Origin: a virus
Direction: 5' to 3' (one strand)
DNA: 33,039 nt
Virus record (IMG/VR): IMGVR_UViG_3300025732_000155
Location: 1-33,039 of that record
Part shown: positions 1-7,137 of the stretch, piece by piece
Position numbering within the stretch: position 1 is the first letter of the stretch
How the letters are laid out: the number at the start of each line of letters is the position of its first letter
Position numbers and translations under genes: made by a program
The notes under the pieces: model-generated
Databases searched by the model: none
The model's input: only the letters and a program-made list of their open reading frames with translations
What the model was told of the DNA's origin: nothing

Positions 1-675
1 TATGGGAAGGTTTGCCGACTGTATATACGGGTATATGACCAAGTTGGCATGAAGGAACTCATGCGCGTACACCACCTGACCACCTATGTCAAATCCAACC
101 CTTACCCGTCCCACATACAAGGCTTGAAGATCTATGATGAGGATCTGAGTCTTGGTTATATCCAAGCTGATACCGCTTGCGCCAGTACCATCAAGTTTGT
201 CTATGTTCCAGTTTGTCTGGGTGACAGTTTCATTTCCAAGACTTGATGCGGAATAAACCTTGAATTGTTTTGTGGTCCCATCCAATTGGAACTCTATACC
301 ATTGACTCCGTCTGAATATCCTGCAAACTTCAACGTATTGGCGACAGCCGCGATCATGTTGAATGTAAGGAAGATAAGTTGGGACTTTCCTGGCTGATAA
401 GGCAGATATTCAAACGTCTGCATGTAACATTTCCCACCTGTAGGAGTGGAACTGAATGTCATGGTGGCCATTCTATTGGTGGTATCATGGGCTATCGAAG
501 CCCCCGTTCCACCTGTAATCTGTTCATACAGCAAAGGCGCCAAGTCATATGTGAACTGGGCGGCAAACAAGGCTGTAGCCTGACTGATCCTCAATCTTGA
601 GAATGCGTCCAAGTTAGCACTGTCCTTAATCGTGACAGCACTATCCATTATATTGTATCCTGCGTATCCTTGCAT
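1..675 (-). CDS. Virion structural protein, 3' end cut by window edge
   Basis: 225 codons are visible and no stop is reached before the left edge. The ATG at 675 is chosen because it shares its A with the stop of the upstream gene (TAATG). Near residue 23 it reads DAFSRLRIS and near residue 89 YQPGKSQ. As I recall, this pair of motifs (DAFxRLRxS, later a YQPGKS-like stretch) marks a virion protein family widespread in large marine tailed phages; its exact place in the particle is not settled. The rest is beta-rich with no signal peptide or membrane segment. It is the most downstream visible gene of a co-directional structural block. The virion role is inferred from family resemblance and position. 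Confidence 0.75.
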   Translation of the reverse strand, partial: MQGYAGYNIMDSAVTIKDSANLDAFSRLRISQATALFAAQFTYDLAPLLYEQITGGTGASIAHDTTNRMATMTFSSTPTGGKCYMQTFEYLPYQPGKSQLIFLTFNMIAAVANTLKFAGYSDGVNGIEFQLDGTTKQFKVYSASSLGNETVTQTNWNIDKLDGTGASGISLDITKTQILIIDLQALYVGRVRVGFDIGGQVVYAHEFLHANLVIYPYIQSANLPI

Positions 676-1004
676 TATGTTATTTCTGATCCAAATAATT
701 GGAATGTTAAATCAGCTGATGAGGCGTAAGCCCTGACTACGTCATTTGTATCCATTGTCACACCTATCGTAGCTATGAACGTATCATATCCTGCAAGAGG
801 AAGTTCATAGTAAAGATAATGTCTTGGACCTGTAACACCGCCTCCCTGTACCACCGCTACTCTGAATGTGGCCACAGTTGAGCCACGATTGGTTATTGTG
901 ACGCTACTTGCCACTGTTTGTGTAGCAGCAGGAACCGTGTAAAGATCCACCTCAGTTGTGGCAATTGGAGCGTCTTGTCCTAGTATCTTGTATGTTATTG
1001 CCAT
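675..1004 (-). CDS. Small virion-associated beta-sheet protein
   Basis: A 109-aa protein opening MAITYKILGQ and closing LFGSEIT. It alternates short hydrophobic strands with Thr/Ala/Gly-rich turns, as in a small beta-sandwich. I recognise this start and end (MAITYKxLGQ, ..FGSEI.) from a small protein that recurs beside structural genes in large marine phages, usually annotated hypothetical. It lies 1 nt from the upstream gene and overlaps the downstream one, so it is cotranslated with virion genes. No enzymatic motif is seen. A structural or decoration role is inferred from context. Confidence 0.65.
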   Translation of the reverse strand: MAITYKILGQDAPIATTEVDLYTVPAATQTVASSVTITNRGSTVATFRVAVVQGGGVTGPRHYLYYELPLAGYDTFIATIGVTMDTNDVVRAYASSADLTFQLFGSEIT

Positions 1005-1005
1005 A

Positions 1006-1359
1006 TTAACCTCCCATCAATAAGAACGGACTTAGTATGTCGACTGCCCCACCGCCTCCGCCTGCCGAGTAAAGTCCGTCTGGATTCAAAGTTATGGTAT
1101 TCCCAGGTGTGGCGCTGATGTTCACCTTGAAGTTGAGCAACCTGTTGACCGTATCAAGGGATATGTTCATACTGGCATCCGCGTAATTCAGATTACGCAG
1201 ACCAGCTATGTCATTGAACTTACCGTTGAATACGCCTATTCCACCAATGCCTACATTGGTTACGTTCTTCAGATCGCGACCGTTCGCATAGAAACAACTG
1301 GTTGATTCGTATGCGAGGTTCTGAGCTGGTGTTCCGCAGTTGTCATTGTTTACAAGCAT
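1006..1359 (-). CDS. Hypothetical protein in the structural block
   Basis: 117 aa, not recognised. It has two cysteines in the first 22 residues (NDNCGTP, STSCFYA), Asn/Gly-rich beta-type sequence, and a C-terminal glycine run (SAGGGGG) followed by a hydrophobic tail. The start at 1359 overlaps the 3' end of the preceding gene by 10 nt, so the two are probably translationally coupled. The Gly-rich linker and repeated short strands fit a small fibre or fibre-tip protein. This is inference from composition and from its place between putative tail proteins; no homologous family is claimed. Confidence 0.55.
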   Translation of the reverse strand: MLVNNDNCGTPAQNLAYESTSCFYANGRDLKNVTNVGIGGIGVFNGKFNDIAGLRNLNYADASMNISLDTVNRLLNFKVNISATPGNTITLNPDGLYSAGGGGGAVDILSPFLLMGG

Positions 1360-2090
1360 GGTACTTGATTAAGTGGCCACGAATTTCCATCATCCATGTA
1401 CACAGTTATTATTGCAGATGTACTGTATAGCCCATCAATCCTTATGTTGATATCACCTGGAAGAGGTCCACCAGTCACAGTCACAGTCATAGGAGGTGAA
1501 GGATAATATTGACCAAGGGCTGCCGTAAAATCTGTATCCACGGTAGGGCTAGTCAGATCAACTAAAATGCTGTAATCACTGGCGTTCAATTCCGCTGTGT
1601 TTATTCCAAATACAATAGGGCTTCCTGTTTTACCAAGGCTTACCGTACCTTGATAGCATTTCCTGTCGCATATACCCCCATTCATGAAATAAGTAATAGG
1701 AGTACCAAGTGAATCAAAGCCAGTCAACGCAGGAAGAGTCAATGTTGTGGAAGGGACAATAGTCCACATGTAATAACTGGAAAAATTGAAAGGTCCACAT
1801 ACAGTCAAAGGATCCGACATTAATACTCCGTTTCCAACAGTACCATAAGGAGGAGCAATCATCAGATTGTTCCAACCAACTGGAAAAGGCAAACCATTTA
1901 ACTCCCAATCCTGACTCTGGAAGCCAAATCCAATACAATAAGGATCATTAACCTGCACATACCAGTAACAGTCTCCTAGTGGAGGAGGTGGCGCAGGAGG
2001 AAGATCTGGTACGATGCCGCAACATTCCGCCGCCTCTTTTAACATGCGCAGCTGCCAATTGAAATTGCTATTGAAGTTTGCTAACGTCAT
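1350..2090 (-). CDS. Putative tail or receptor-binding protein with shared NWQ N-terminus
   Basis: 246 aa. The N-terminus contains SNFNWQLRML followed by two cysteines (ECC), the same motif found at the start of the next two upstream genes, so it probably docks to a common partner. A proline run (PPAPPPP, about residues 31-37) separates this anchor from a beta-rich body with many aromatic and Thr/Ser residues and several Cys. No known domain is recognised. The start overlaps the stop of the upstream gene by 4 nt. A fibre or adhesin architecture of conserved docking end, Pro-rich hinge and variable body is inferred. Confidence 0.55.
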   Translation of the reverse strand: MTLANFNSNFNWQLRMLKEAAECCGIVPDLPPAPPPPLGDCYWYVQVNDPYCIGFGFQSQDWELNGLPFPVGWNNLMIAPPYGTVGNGVLMSDPLTVCGPFNFSSYYMWTIVPSTTLTLPALTGFDSLGTPITYFMNGGICDRKCYQGTVSLGKTGSPIVFGINTAELNASDYSILVDLTSPTVDTDFTAALGQYYPSPPMTVTVTGGPLPGDINIRIDGLYSTSAIITVYMDDGNSWPLNQVPCL

Positions 2091-3364
2091 ACCCAGGTGA
2101 AGGTTACAGTATTGTTTGCATTAAGATAGGCAAGATTTGCTTCCAAAGGAGATTGATATACGGAACTGGCTGTAACAGCAATTGTACTTCCTATGACATT
2201 AATGAATACGTTGGTTCCTAAGGAAAGATCTGCCTCAGGTATGTAAAGGGTATTCAAAGAGACACAGCCGTCAAACGCATTATCAAATATAGTAGGTCCT
2301 AATTTCCTAAAATAAACATCTGTCAAAGAAGTATTACCAATACAAGCCTGACTACCTATCTGACTTGGTCTTAGCAAATCCAAAAGCAAAAGGGATGTAC
2401 AACCTGAAAATGCGAGATTCTCAACATTATTAACATAACCAGCTTGATCAATTATTGCTACGATATTAACATTGTTAGCCCAGTTAAACGAGCTGAAGTT
2501 ATAACCTATAGAACCATTCAGATAAACAGTGCTGCCTACTACAGAGACTGATGTAAAATTGAAACCACCACCAAAAAACCATGCGTTCCATTGGGAAACA
2601 TCATTTGGATCAGCAACAGGTACGTTTGCTATGTTGTCCCAATCAAGTATGAGATCACCAATGAAAACCCTTTTGGACGAGGAACACATGGGTGTAGACA
2701 CTCCATCTATAAGTCTGTATACGGTGACTGTGACATCATAAGTACCATAACACAAATCCGTCCATGAAAAAACCGTTCCAGGATCAACAGTGGTTGATGA
2801 ATAAGGTGATCTAGCTATAGTATAAGAATACTCCAAAGCGTTTGGATCAGGGTTTGTAACGGTGATTGTTATCTCACCATTGCTTTCCTGCCCAAGTGGA
2901 TTGAGTACATTAGGTACGCAAGGATCAGTAGGGCTTACGCTTACACTGCTGAACTCAGGAACATTTGTGACATATATATCCAAATACTGTTCCACCTTGC
3001 ATCCAAGATCGTTTGTGACTACGATCCAGAACGTTGTGGTTCCAAGAACCTGTTGTGGAACGGTGAACTCTATGCATGATGCACCCCCATAACTGTTGTA
3101 ATACAAAGGTCCGCCTGGACCACCCTCATACCATTCATATGAAGTGGTAGCGGCCTGACCAGGTTGCGTATTGAAAACGCAAACGGTCTGAGCGGTGGGG
3201 GAAACTGACGGCTTGCATATGTTGTTACCCGTAATTTGCAGCGTGGGACCAAACAGATTGCAATCAACAGGCTCGTTCAACTGACCGCAGTTGATGGCCT
3301 TCTTCTTAAGGATCCTACTCTGCCAGTTGAAGTTACTCTTGGGATTCTTTTTAGATATACCCAT
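2087..3364 (-). CDS. Adhesin-like tail protein: NWQ anchor, Ig/PKD-like region, BspA-type LRRs
   Basis: 425 aa, the largest protein of the structural block. After an N-terminal SNFNWQSRIL motif comes a region resembling the Ig/PKD-like modules of Bacteroidota surface proteins (for example FWIVVTNDLGC near residue 112, followed by more beta strands with paired cysteines). The C-terminal third has leucine-rich repeats of the BspA/LRR_5 type, seen as recurring AFxGCxSL-like units (FSGCTSLLLL; FDGCVSLNTL). Such modules bind proteins or glycans in other systems. With the shared docking motif this suggests a host-recognition protein. The domain calls are by eye and the receptor role is inferred. 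Confidence 0.6.
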   Translation of the reverse strand: MGISKKNPKSNFNWQSRILKKKAINCGQLNEPVDCNLFGPTLQITGNNICKPSVSPTAQTVCVFNTQPGQAATTSYEWYEGGPGGPLYYNSYGGASCIEFTVPQQVLGTTTFWIVVTNDLGCKVEQYLDIYVTNVPEFSSVSVSPTDPCVPNVLNPLGQESNGEITITVTNPDPNALEYSYTIARSPYSSTTVDPGTVFSWTDLCYGTYDVTVTVYRLIDGVSTPMCSSSKRVFIGDLILDWDNIANVPVADPNDVSQWNAWFFGGGFNFTSVSVVGSTVYLNGSIGYNFSSFNWANNVNIVAIIDQAGYVNNVENLAFSGCTSLLLLDLLRPSQIGSQACIGNTSLTDVYFRKLGPTIFDNAFDGCVSLNTLYIPEADLSLGTNVFINVIGSTIAVTASSVYQSPLEANLAYLNANNTVTFTWV

Positions 3365-3373
3365 CGTGTTTGT

Positions 3374-3601
3374 TTATGAAGTCTGAACCTGTACCCAGCC
3401 AGTTGATTTGTAAAGCCATAGACCTTCGCTTCCATCAGTCTGGTATACCAGCTTTCCTATGGGAGGATTGACAATGGCATTACGCTCCGCCTGGGTTACA
3501 ACGGGGGTGCAACATTTGGATGCCACCTGGAGCATGCGCAGTTGCCAGTTATAGTTCGACCCTTTACCGTCGTTGGGTCCTTTTACATCTCCTAATGACA
3601 T
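3374..3601 (-). CDS. Small tail-associated protein with NWQ motif
   Basis: 75 aa from the ATG at 3601 (MSLGDVKG). The reading frame stays open upstream to 3805, but that part lies opposite and inside the holin-like gene and reads as low-quality Arg/Ser-rich sequence, so the internal start is preferred. Residues 15-24 are SNYNWQLRML followed by KCC, the third copy of the block's shared N-terminal motif. The C-terminus (GLWLYKSTGWVQV) resembles the short tail-fibre endings that read GxWxxxxxGW in other phages. There are 9 nt to the next gene. Probably a minimal version of the fibre docking module. Confidence 0.6.
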   Translation of the reverse strand: MSLGDVKGPNDGKGSNYNWQLRMLQVASKCCTPVVTQAERNAIVNPPIGKLVYQTDGSEGLWLYKSTGWVQVQTS

Positions 3602-3644
3602 TTTCTTATAAGTGTTTGGTTTCGATAAAGATAATGACTTTTTC

Positions 3645-3923
3645 TCAATTTCCCTGATGTAGGAGAGGAGCGTTCGGATTCCCCTGCTGGAGATACTGAC
3701 CAGGACGGTTGTACAGGATCGTGATATCCTCACGCATGTTCTCCTGATCCTTCTCCAAACGATCGATGCGGTAGCTGCCAGTAGTCGAAAATTCATGTAC
3801 CTCATCGAGTTTGTTGGAGAAATTACTGAAGGTATAGCTAGCCAAATAGAATCCTACCGCGGAGATCACACCAAGAATCCACTTGATGGCCCCCCACATT
3901 TGATTGATTTGTTGATTGCTCAT
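3645..3923 (-). CDS. Holin-like membrane protein
   Basis: 92 aa. One transmembrane helix at about residues 10-32 (WGAIKWILGVISAVGFYLAS), then a charged helical stretch likely to form a coiled coil (RLEKDQENMREDI) and a polar Gln/Asn tail. Size, single N-terminal helix and charged C-terminal part fit small holins or lysis accessory proteins, which form holes in the inner membrane at the end of infection. It is the first gene of the minus-strand block, and a promoter candidate lies just upstream. A small structural membrane protein is the alternative; sequence alone does not decide. Confidence 0.5.
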   Translation of the reverse strand: MSNQQINQMWGAIKWILGVISAVGFYLASYTFSNFSNKLDEVHEFSTTGSYRIDRLEKDQENMREDITILYNRPGQYLQQGNPNAPLLHQGN

Positions 3924-3939
3924 AGTTTTTCACAGACAT

Positions 3940-3971
3940 ACAATGTATTACATATGGATAATATAGTCAAA
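3940..3971 (-). promoter_or_regulatory. Promoter candidate for the minus-strand structural block
   Basis: Read on the minus strand: TTTG (3971-3968), a 20-nt spacer, then TACATTGT (3947-3940). This matches 6 of 8 positions of the Bacteroidota -7 box TAnnTTTG with a proper -33 element and spacing. It lies 16 nt before the ATG of the holin-like gene. Prediction by eye; a phage-encoded sigma factor could use something else. Confidence 0.35.
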
Positions 3972-4325
3972 AAGTTTGATAAATCAAAAAGATTGTTTAT
4001 ATTGGTTATGAACACGATGGCCCAGACAACCAAAATAGACAAGGACCAATTCGTAAGAAAGCTCTACAAGTTGTTCAGGGAAAAGCCAAACATCTTCCAT
4101 GTAAAGAAGCTCAAGGCTGCAAGAGGTTACTGCCACTTGGAAACAGAACGAATAGAACTTGACTACAGGGACGAGATCATAAGCACCCTTCTCCATGAGG
4201 CGCTCCACTTCATATATCCAGAACTCAGTGAGGAACTGGTCCTGAAGAATGAGCATGATCTGATAAACAGCCTTTCCCCCAGGCAGGTACGCAACATCAT
4301 AAAGCGTTTCGGCGCAATCCTCTAA
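3954..4325 (+). CDS. Small zinc metallopeptidase-like protein (HEALH)
   Basis: 123 aa from the ATG at 3954; in-frame ATGs at 4008 and 4017 are equally possible starts, and a promoter-like sequence ends at 4005, which would favour a later one. The C-terminal half has TLLHEALHFIYPELSEE, an HExxH zinc-binding helix with a later Glu/His-rich segment that may give the third ligand. A preceding LETERIELDYRDE stretch resembles the strand before the helix in minimal zincins such as SprT/WLM-like proteins. No signal peptide, so probably cytoplasmic. The stop is 2 nt before the phosphoesterase gene. Substrate unknown; peptidase activity is inferred from the motif only. Confidence 0.6.
   Translation: MDNIVKKFDKSKRLFILVMNTMAQTTKIDKDQFVRKLYKLFREKPNIFHVKKLKAARGYCHLETERIELDYRDEIISTLLHEALHFIYPELSEELVLKNEHDLINSLSPRQVRNIIKRFGAIL
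3975..4005 (+). promoter_or_regulatory. Promoter candidate (Bacteroidota type)
   Basis: TTTG at 3975-3978, a 19-nt spacer, then TATATTGG at 3998-4005, matching 7 of 8 positions of TAnnTTTG. It points rightward to the peptidase-phosphoesterase genes and lies back to back with the minus-strand candidate. The box ends 2 nt before the ATG at 4008, so transcription would begin at or inside the gene start. Predicted by eye. Confidence 0.35.
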
Positions 4326-4327
4326 AG

Positions 4328-5440
4328 ATGGTAAGAAAGAAAAAAGGTCTGAAGGATCTGGTCCACGAGTTTGTAAAACAGAACGATGCGGCTGGAGTGA
4401 CCTCCAATGTCAACGCCTTCAAGATGGCGCAGCTATTCATAAAGACCTACCCCAATATAAAACACAGCGTATATACCGTTGAGAAATACGTGGTCCACAG
4501 CCGCGCGGGAAAGATAGAAGACTGGGAGGATGACAACCTGGATGAGATAGCAAGCATGGTGATCCAGAACACCGAGACCGCAAGGAACGCTTTCGTCGCT
4601 CCCAAAGTGTATCAGCTTGAACCTGACCTTACTGAAGGACCAGACTTTGAAGATCCTTTAGGAGAAGTCATCGACTTCCCACAGTCCTGGTCAGAGATCA
4701 ACGAACCATATACCATACAAGGTGTGACCAACCTGGGTATCTGCAACGACATCCATCTACCATACCACGACCGCTTCGCAGTCCAGGCATGCTTCGCTGA
4801 ATTCAAGCGTCGCAACGTCGACGGTATCTATCTAAACGGAGATGTCATGGACATGGAAAACGTCAGCCGCTTTGAACATGCCCCCAACGGCAGGTACCTG
4901 AAAGACGAGATTGATGTGGGTCGCGCCTTCCTCAAGTCCCTGCGCAAGATGTTCCCAAACATCCCGATATACTGGAAGGATGGGAACCACGAAAAGAGAT
5001 TGGAATCCTACATAGTAGGAAGATGCGAGGAGCTTGCCAACCTATACGGAATGGACATCCCAACCCTGATGCAACTCCAAGACCTGGACATAACCTACGT
5101 ACCAGAACAGAAGGTTGCCAAGTTCGGTAAACTATGGATCGCCCACGGACATGAACTAGGTCTGAGATCTGGAACAGTAAACATTGCCCGCCAGGTCCGC
5201 ATGCGTGTGGGAGTGAACATCATCTTTGGCCACTGGCATAAGAACCAGACAGATAGCTCACGCAACCTGGCTGACGAAATCCATTCAGCCTGGGCGGTGG
5301 GCAGCTTATGCTACCTCAAACCCAGATACACAGGAGTACTGAACCAGTGGACCCAAGGGGGCGCGACAGTACAACTCCATGAGGACAAGAAGTCCTTCAC
5401 AGTACATCCCTTCCAGATACAGGACGGGGTGGTGATCTAG
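4328..5440 (+). CDS. Calcineurin-like metallophosphoesterase
   Basis: 370 aa. The catalytic domain covers about residues 130-330 and carries all the signature motifs: DxH at 141-143 (CNDIHLPYHD), GDxxD at 171-175 (NGDVMD), GNHE at 219-222, HGH at 273-275 and GHWH at 301-304. These residues bind the two metal ions that hydrolyse phosphomono- or phosphodiesters. The N-terminal 120 residues are basic then acidic, possibly helix-turn-helix-like, and may set the target. The gene follows the peptidase gene by 2 nt and ends in a 4-nt overlap with a convergent small gene. Related phage enzymes include phosphatases and nucleases such as Mre11-like proteins; the substrate here is not known. Confidence 0.85.
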   Translation: MVRKKKGLKDLVHEFVKQNDAAGVTSNVNAFKMAQLFIKTYPNIKHSVYTVEKYVVHSRAGKIEDWEDDNLDEIASMVIQNTETARNAFVAPKVYQLEPDLTEGPDFEDPLGEVIDFPQSWSEINEPYTIQGVTNLGICNDIHLPYHDRFAVQACFAEFKRRNVDGIYLNGDVMDMENVSRFEHAPNGRYLKDEIDVGRAFLKSLRKMFPNIPIYWKDGNHEKRLESYIVGRCEELANLYGMDIPTLMQLQDLDITYVPEQKVAKFGKLWIAHGHELGLRSGTVNIARQVRMRVGVNIIFGHWHKNQTDSSRNLADEIHSAWAVGSLCYLKPRYTGVLNQWTQGGATVQLHEDKKSFTVHPFQIQDGVVI

Positions 5441-5562
5441 GAAAATAGGTTATACAAACCCATGATGACCGCCGCACCTATAACGCAGGCGGCAACCACA
5501 GCAAGGTCAAACCTTACAGCATCCCCTTTCTTCATACCTATTAGATATTTCAACGCTTTCAT
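5437..5562 (-). CDS. Small membrane peptide
   Basis: 41 aa starting MKALKYLIGMKKG, with one strong transmembrane helix in the last 22 residues (LAVVAACVIGAAVIMGLYNL). The frame is open upstream to 5772, but that extension is Arg/Pro/His-rich and unlike a protein, so the internal ATG at 5562 is chosen. Its stop overlaps the stop of the convergent phosphoesterase gene. The DNA before it is AT-rich (5568-5600), as for a promoter. Function unknown; small single-helix phage proteins often act in lysis timing or superinfection exclusion. Confidence 0.45.
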   Translation of the reverse strand: MKALKYLIGMKKGDAVRFDLAVVAACVIGAAVIMGLYNLFS

Positions 5563-5837
5563 GGGTGAAATATAAAAATTTTTTGGCCAAATTTTTTGAT
5601 ATCTACTTTTTTCTGGATAAATGAACCGCTTCATAGACCCCCTGCCTTGGCAAGGAACAACATGCGCAGTAGACAACCTATGCAGTAGAGGATGTGATGG
5701 GTCCCAATCGCAGCGGCCCCACGCTCGATGCCTGCGCGCCCCTACCCCCCATGTTCGGCGGAGAAGAAACATAGCTCTCTTGCAGACGTAGGTGCGGACA
5801 CCACAACGCCAAGTCCCAAGGTGTCCAGGGCAACATC
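5563..5837. other. Intergenic stretch with no convincing gene
   Basis: The left part has two copies of AAATTTTTTG separated by 3 nt (5576-5598). From about 5640 the sequence turns GC-rich, marking the start of the compositional island. A 56-codon frame runs from an ATG at 5621 to 5791 on the plus strand, but its product is Arg/Cys/Pro-rich with no recognisable features. No clear terminator or tRNA is seen here. Confidence 0.4.
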
Positions 5838-6332
5838 ATGGCTACATCACAGCCAACTACCTCTTGCTTGTACATCGTGTACAAGAACTTCGCAAACGGC
5901 TACCACTTCTTCACAGTCGTGGGAGACAGTAGTTTGATAGGAGACTATCAGGCGTCGCTTGCCAAACCGTTCTTCGACAAACTGGACGGGTCAAGCCTGT
6001 ACTGTACCAAAGACCCTGAGGCGGCGCTCATCCAAACGGGTCGTCTAGTCCAGTGGAAACGAGGCGACGGGTCCATCGGGTTCGTCCATGACTTGGACCA
6101 GTACAGGGCGCTGAGGGACCTCGCGGCGAAGCAACCCGCTTCACTCGTGGAGTTCTTCATGAAACAGGCCATCGCAACCGTCAACGTGGAGATACCAGCC
6201 AGGTACCTCGCGAAGACGCAGCCTGAGGCGCAGCAACCTGAGCCACAAGGTGAGGAACAGCCTGAGCCACAAGGTGAGACAGAGGGCGACGATGCCGCAG
6301 CCATGGACTTCCAACCCATGGACCAGCAGTGA
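5838..6332 (+). CDS. Hypothetical protein with acidic repeat tail
   Basis: 164 aa, not recognised. Residues 1-125 look globular, with mixed hydrophobic strands and helices (LYIVYKNFANGYHFF; VEFFMKQAIATVNVEIP). The tail is low complexity with a near-perfect tandem repeat of QPEPQGE, then acidic DDAAAMD. The start ATGGCT at 5838 is the first that gives a folded-looking N-terminus; an upstream ATG in another frame is ignored. Codon use is rich in CGC/GCG/ACG, unlike the replication genes. It is followed by a strong terminator at 6350-6380, so it is probably a single-gene transcript. Confidence 0.55.
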   Translation: MATSQPTTSCLYIVYKNFANGYHFFTVVGDSSLIGDYQASLAKPFFDKLDGSSLYCTKDPEAALIQTGRLVQWKRGDGSIGFVHDLDQYRALRDLAAKQPASLVEFFMKQAIATVNVEIPARYLAKTQPEAQQPEPQGEEQPEPQGETEGDDAAAMDFQPMDQQ

Positions 6333-6349
6333 CGTCCAGGCGACGCAAA

Positions 6350-6380
6350 GGGAGGGGCCGCAAGGTCCTTCCCTTTTTTT
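6350..6380 (+). terminator. Rho-independent terminator
   Basis: Ten-bp stem (6350-6359 with 6364-6373, including two G-U pairs) closed by a GCAA tetraloop of the GNRA class and followed by seven T. It ends the gene at 5838-6332. Confidence 0.85.
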
Positions 6381-6384
6381 CCCC

Positions 6385-6416
6385 GCAAATCCTGATAGCT
6401 CCTTCGTGACGCAAGT
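6385..6416 (+). repeat. 32-nt intergenic element, copy 1 of 3
   Basis: Begins GCAAATCCTGATAGCTCC and ends GTGACGCAAGT, 4 nt after the T-run of the terminator. It matches copies at 6500-6531 and 7063-7094 with only a few differences. No gene follows directly: the 83 nt up to copy 2 contain no ATG-started frame. Confidence 0.8.
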
Positions 6417-6499
6417 AAAGGCCAACGCTCAGCGCAAGACTCAAATTTTTGACGTAGGCATCAGTTGCTGAATAAATTACATACTCTCTTTTTTTGTCA

Positions 6500-6531
6500 G
6501 CAAATCCTAATAGCTCCTCTGTTACGCAAAC
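6500..6531 (+). repeat. 32-nt intergenic element, copy 2 of 3
   Basis: GCAAATCCTAATAGCTCC, then CTCTGTTACGCAAAC. It is preceded by seven T (6489-6495) and followed 26 nt later by the ATG at 6558. Its last bases overlap the leader motif AAACTCTTAACAA. Confidence 0.85.
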
Positions 6532-6540
6532 TCTTAACAA
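6528..6540 (+). promoter_or_regulatory. Leader motif AAACTCTTAACAA, copy 1 of 3
   Basis: Exact 13-mer in the untranslated leader, 17 nt before the ATG at 6558. Identical copies precede the genes at 9191 and 12813. Probably part of a phage promoter or translation leader; its role is inferred from repeated placement. Confidence 0.55.
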
Positions 6541-6557
6541 CTAAAACTAATACGAAA

Positions 6558-6971
6558 ATGGAAAACGTAAAAGTAATCGACCAAAAACTAATGGTTGAAG
6601 TCGCAGACAAGTACTCGGAGCCTTCGAAGCTGACGCTATCTATAGCGTTCGAAGCCACGATGCAGACGCACAACGCATTCGATAATATGAATCGCGTAAA
6701 CTTACTGCATCAAATCAGGTACCAAATTGAAGACCTGGTGAATGCGGAATTAAGGCGTATCGCGGAGCCAACGCAGACGGATGCGTTGGACGGGTGCGAA
6801 GTTGACGCATACGAAAAAGAACTACGTAAACTACATCCTTCATGGAGCAACGCTGATATCAGGGCGAAAGCTGTCAGAATGGTTCACCTAGGCGAATTGC
6901 TGGACGTACCACCAACGGAGGCTGATGCTTGGGACGGGGATGATACCCACCACATCAACCACGGATGCTAA
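6558..6971 (+). CDS. Hypothetical acidic protein
   Basis: 137 aa, not recognised. The start is the ATG at 6558 (MENVKVIDQK), which follows the AT-rich leader; the frame is open further upstream only through the repeat element. The protein is helical and acidic, with a central segment (NRVNLLHQIRYQIEDLVNAEL) that could form an amphipathic helix and an Asp/His-rich end (DGDDTHHINHG). Codon use is rich in ACG/GCG as in its two neighbours. A hairpin with a T-run follows at 7028-7052. No function is proposed. Confidence 0.6.
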   Translation: MENVKVIDQKLMVEVADKYSEPSKLTLSIAFEATMQTHNAFDNMNRVNLLHQIRYQIEDLVNAELRRIAEPTQTDALDGCEVDAYEKELRKLHPSWSNADIRAKAVRMVHLGELLDVPPTEADAWDGDDTHHINHGC

Positions 6972-7027
6972 CAACAGGAACGGGGCGTAACAGCCTCGTT
7001 CCCACCCTCGGGTAGCGATGGATGGCA

Positions 7028-7052
7028 GGCGTAGTTGCCTACTCCATTTTTT
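7028..7052 (+). terminator. Probable terminator
   Basis: Seven-bp stem with one C-T mismatch (7028-7034 with 7039-7045), loop TTGC, then A and six T. Flanking ATGGA/TCCAT could lengthen it. It lies between the 6558-6971 gene and repeat copy 3. Confidence 0.6.
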
Positions 7053-7062
7053 CCTTTTCGCG

Positions 7063-7094
7063 GCAAATCCTAATAGCTCCCTTGTGACGCAAAC
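7063..7094 (+). repeat. 32-nt intergenic element, copy 3 of 3
   Basis: GCAAATCCTAATAGCTCC, then CTTGTGACGCAAAC. As at the other copies it follows a T-run terminator. The next start codon, at 7138, is 43 nt downstream. Confidence 0.85.
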
Positions 7095-7137
7095 TTTAAT
7101 CTCACAATTCATTACTAACAATTCAAATCTCAAACCA

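Noticed and set aside
3602-3805. Upstream extension of the 3374-3601 gene to 143 aa
   Set aside because: The added residues overlap the holin-like gene, are Arg/Ser-rich and remove the NWQ motif from its N-terminal place.
3940-3973. Sigma-70 style promoter (TTGACT and TAATAC)
   Set aside because: The spacer is only 14 nt; the TTTG/TACATTGT reading has the spacing expected for a Bacteroidota host.
6385-7094. CRISPR array
   Set aside because: Only three copies with unequal spacing (83 and 531 nt), genes in between, no palindromic repeat and no cas genes.
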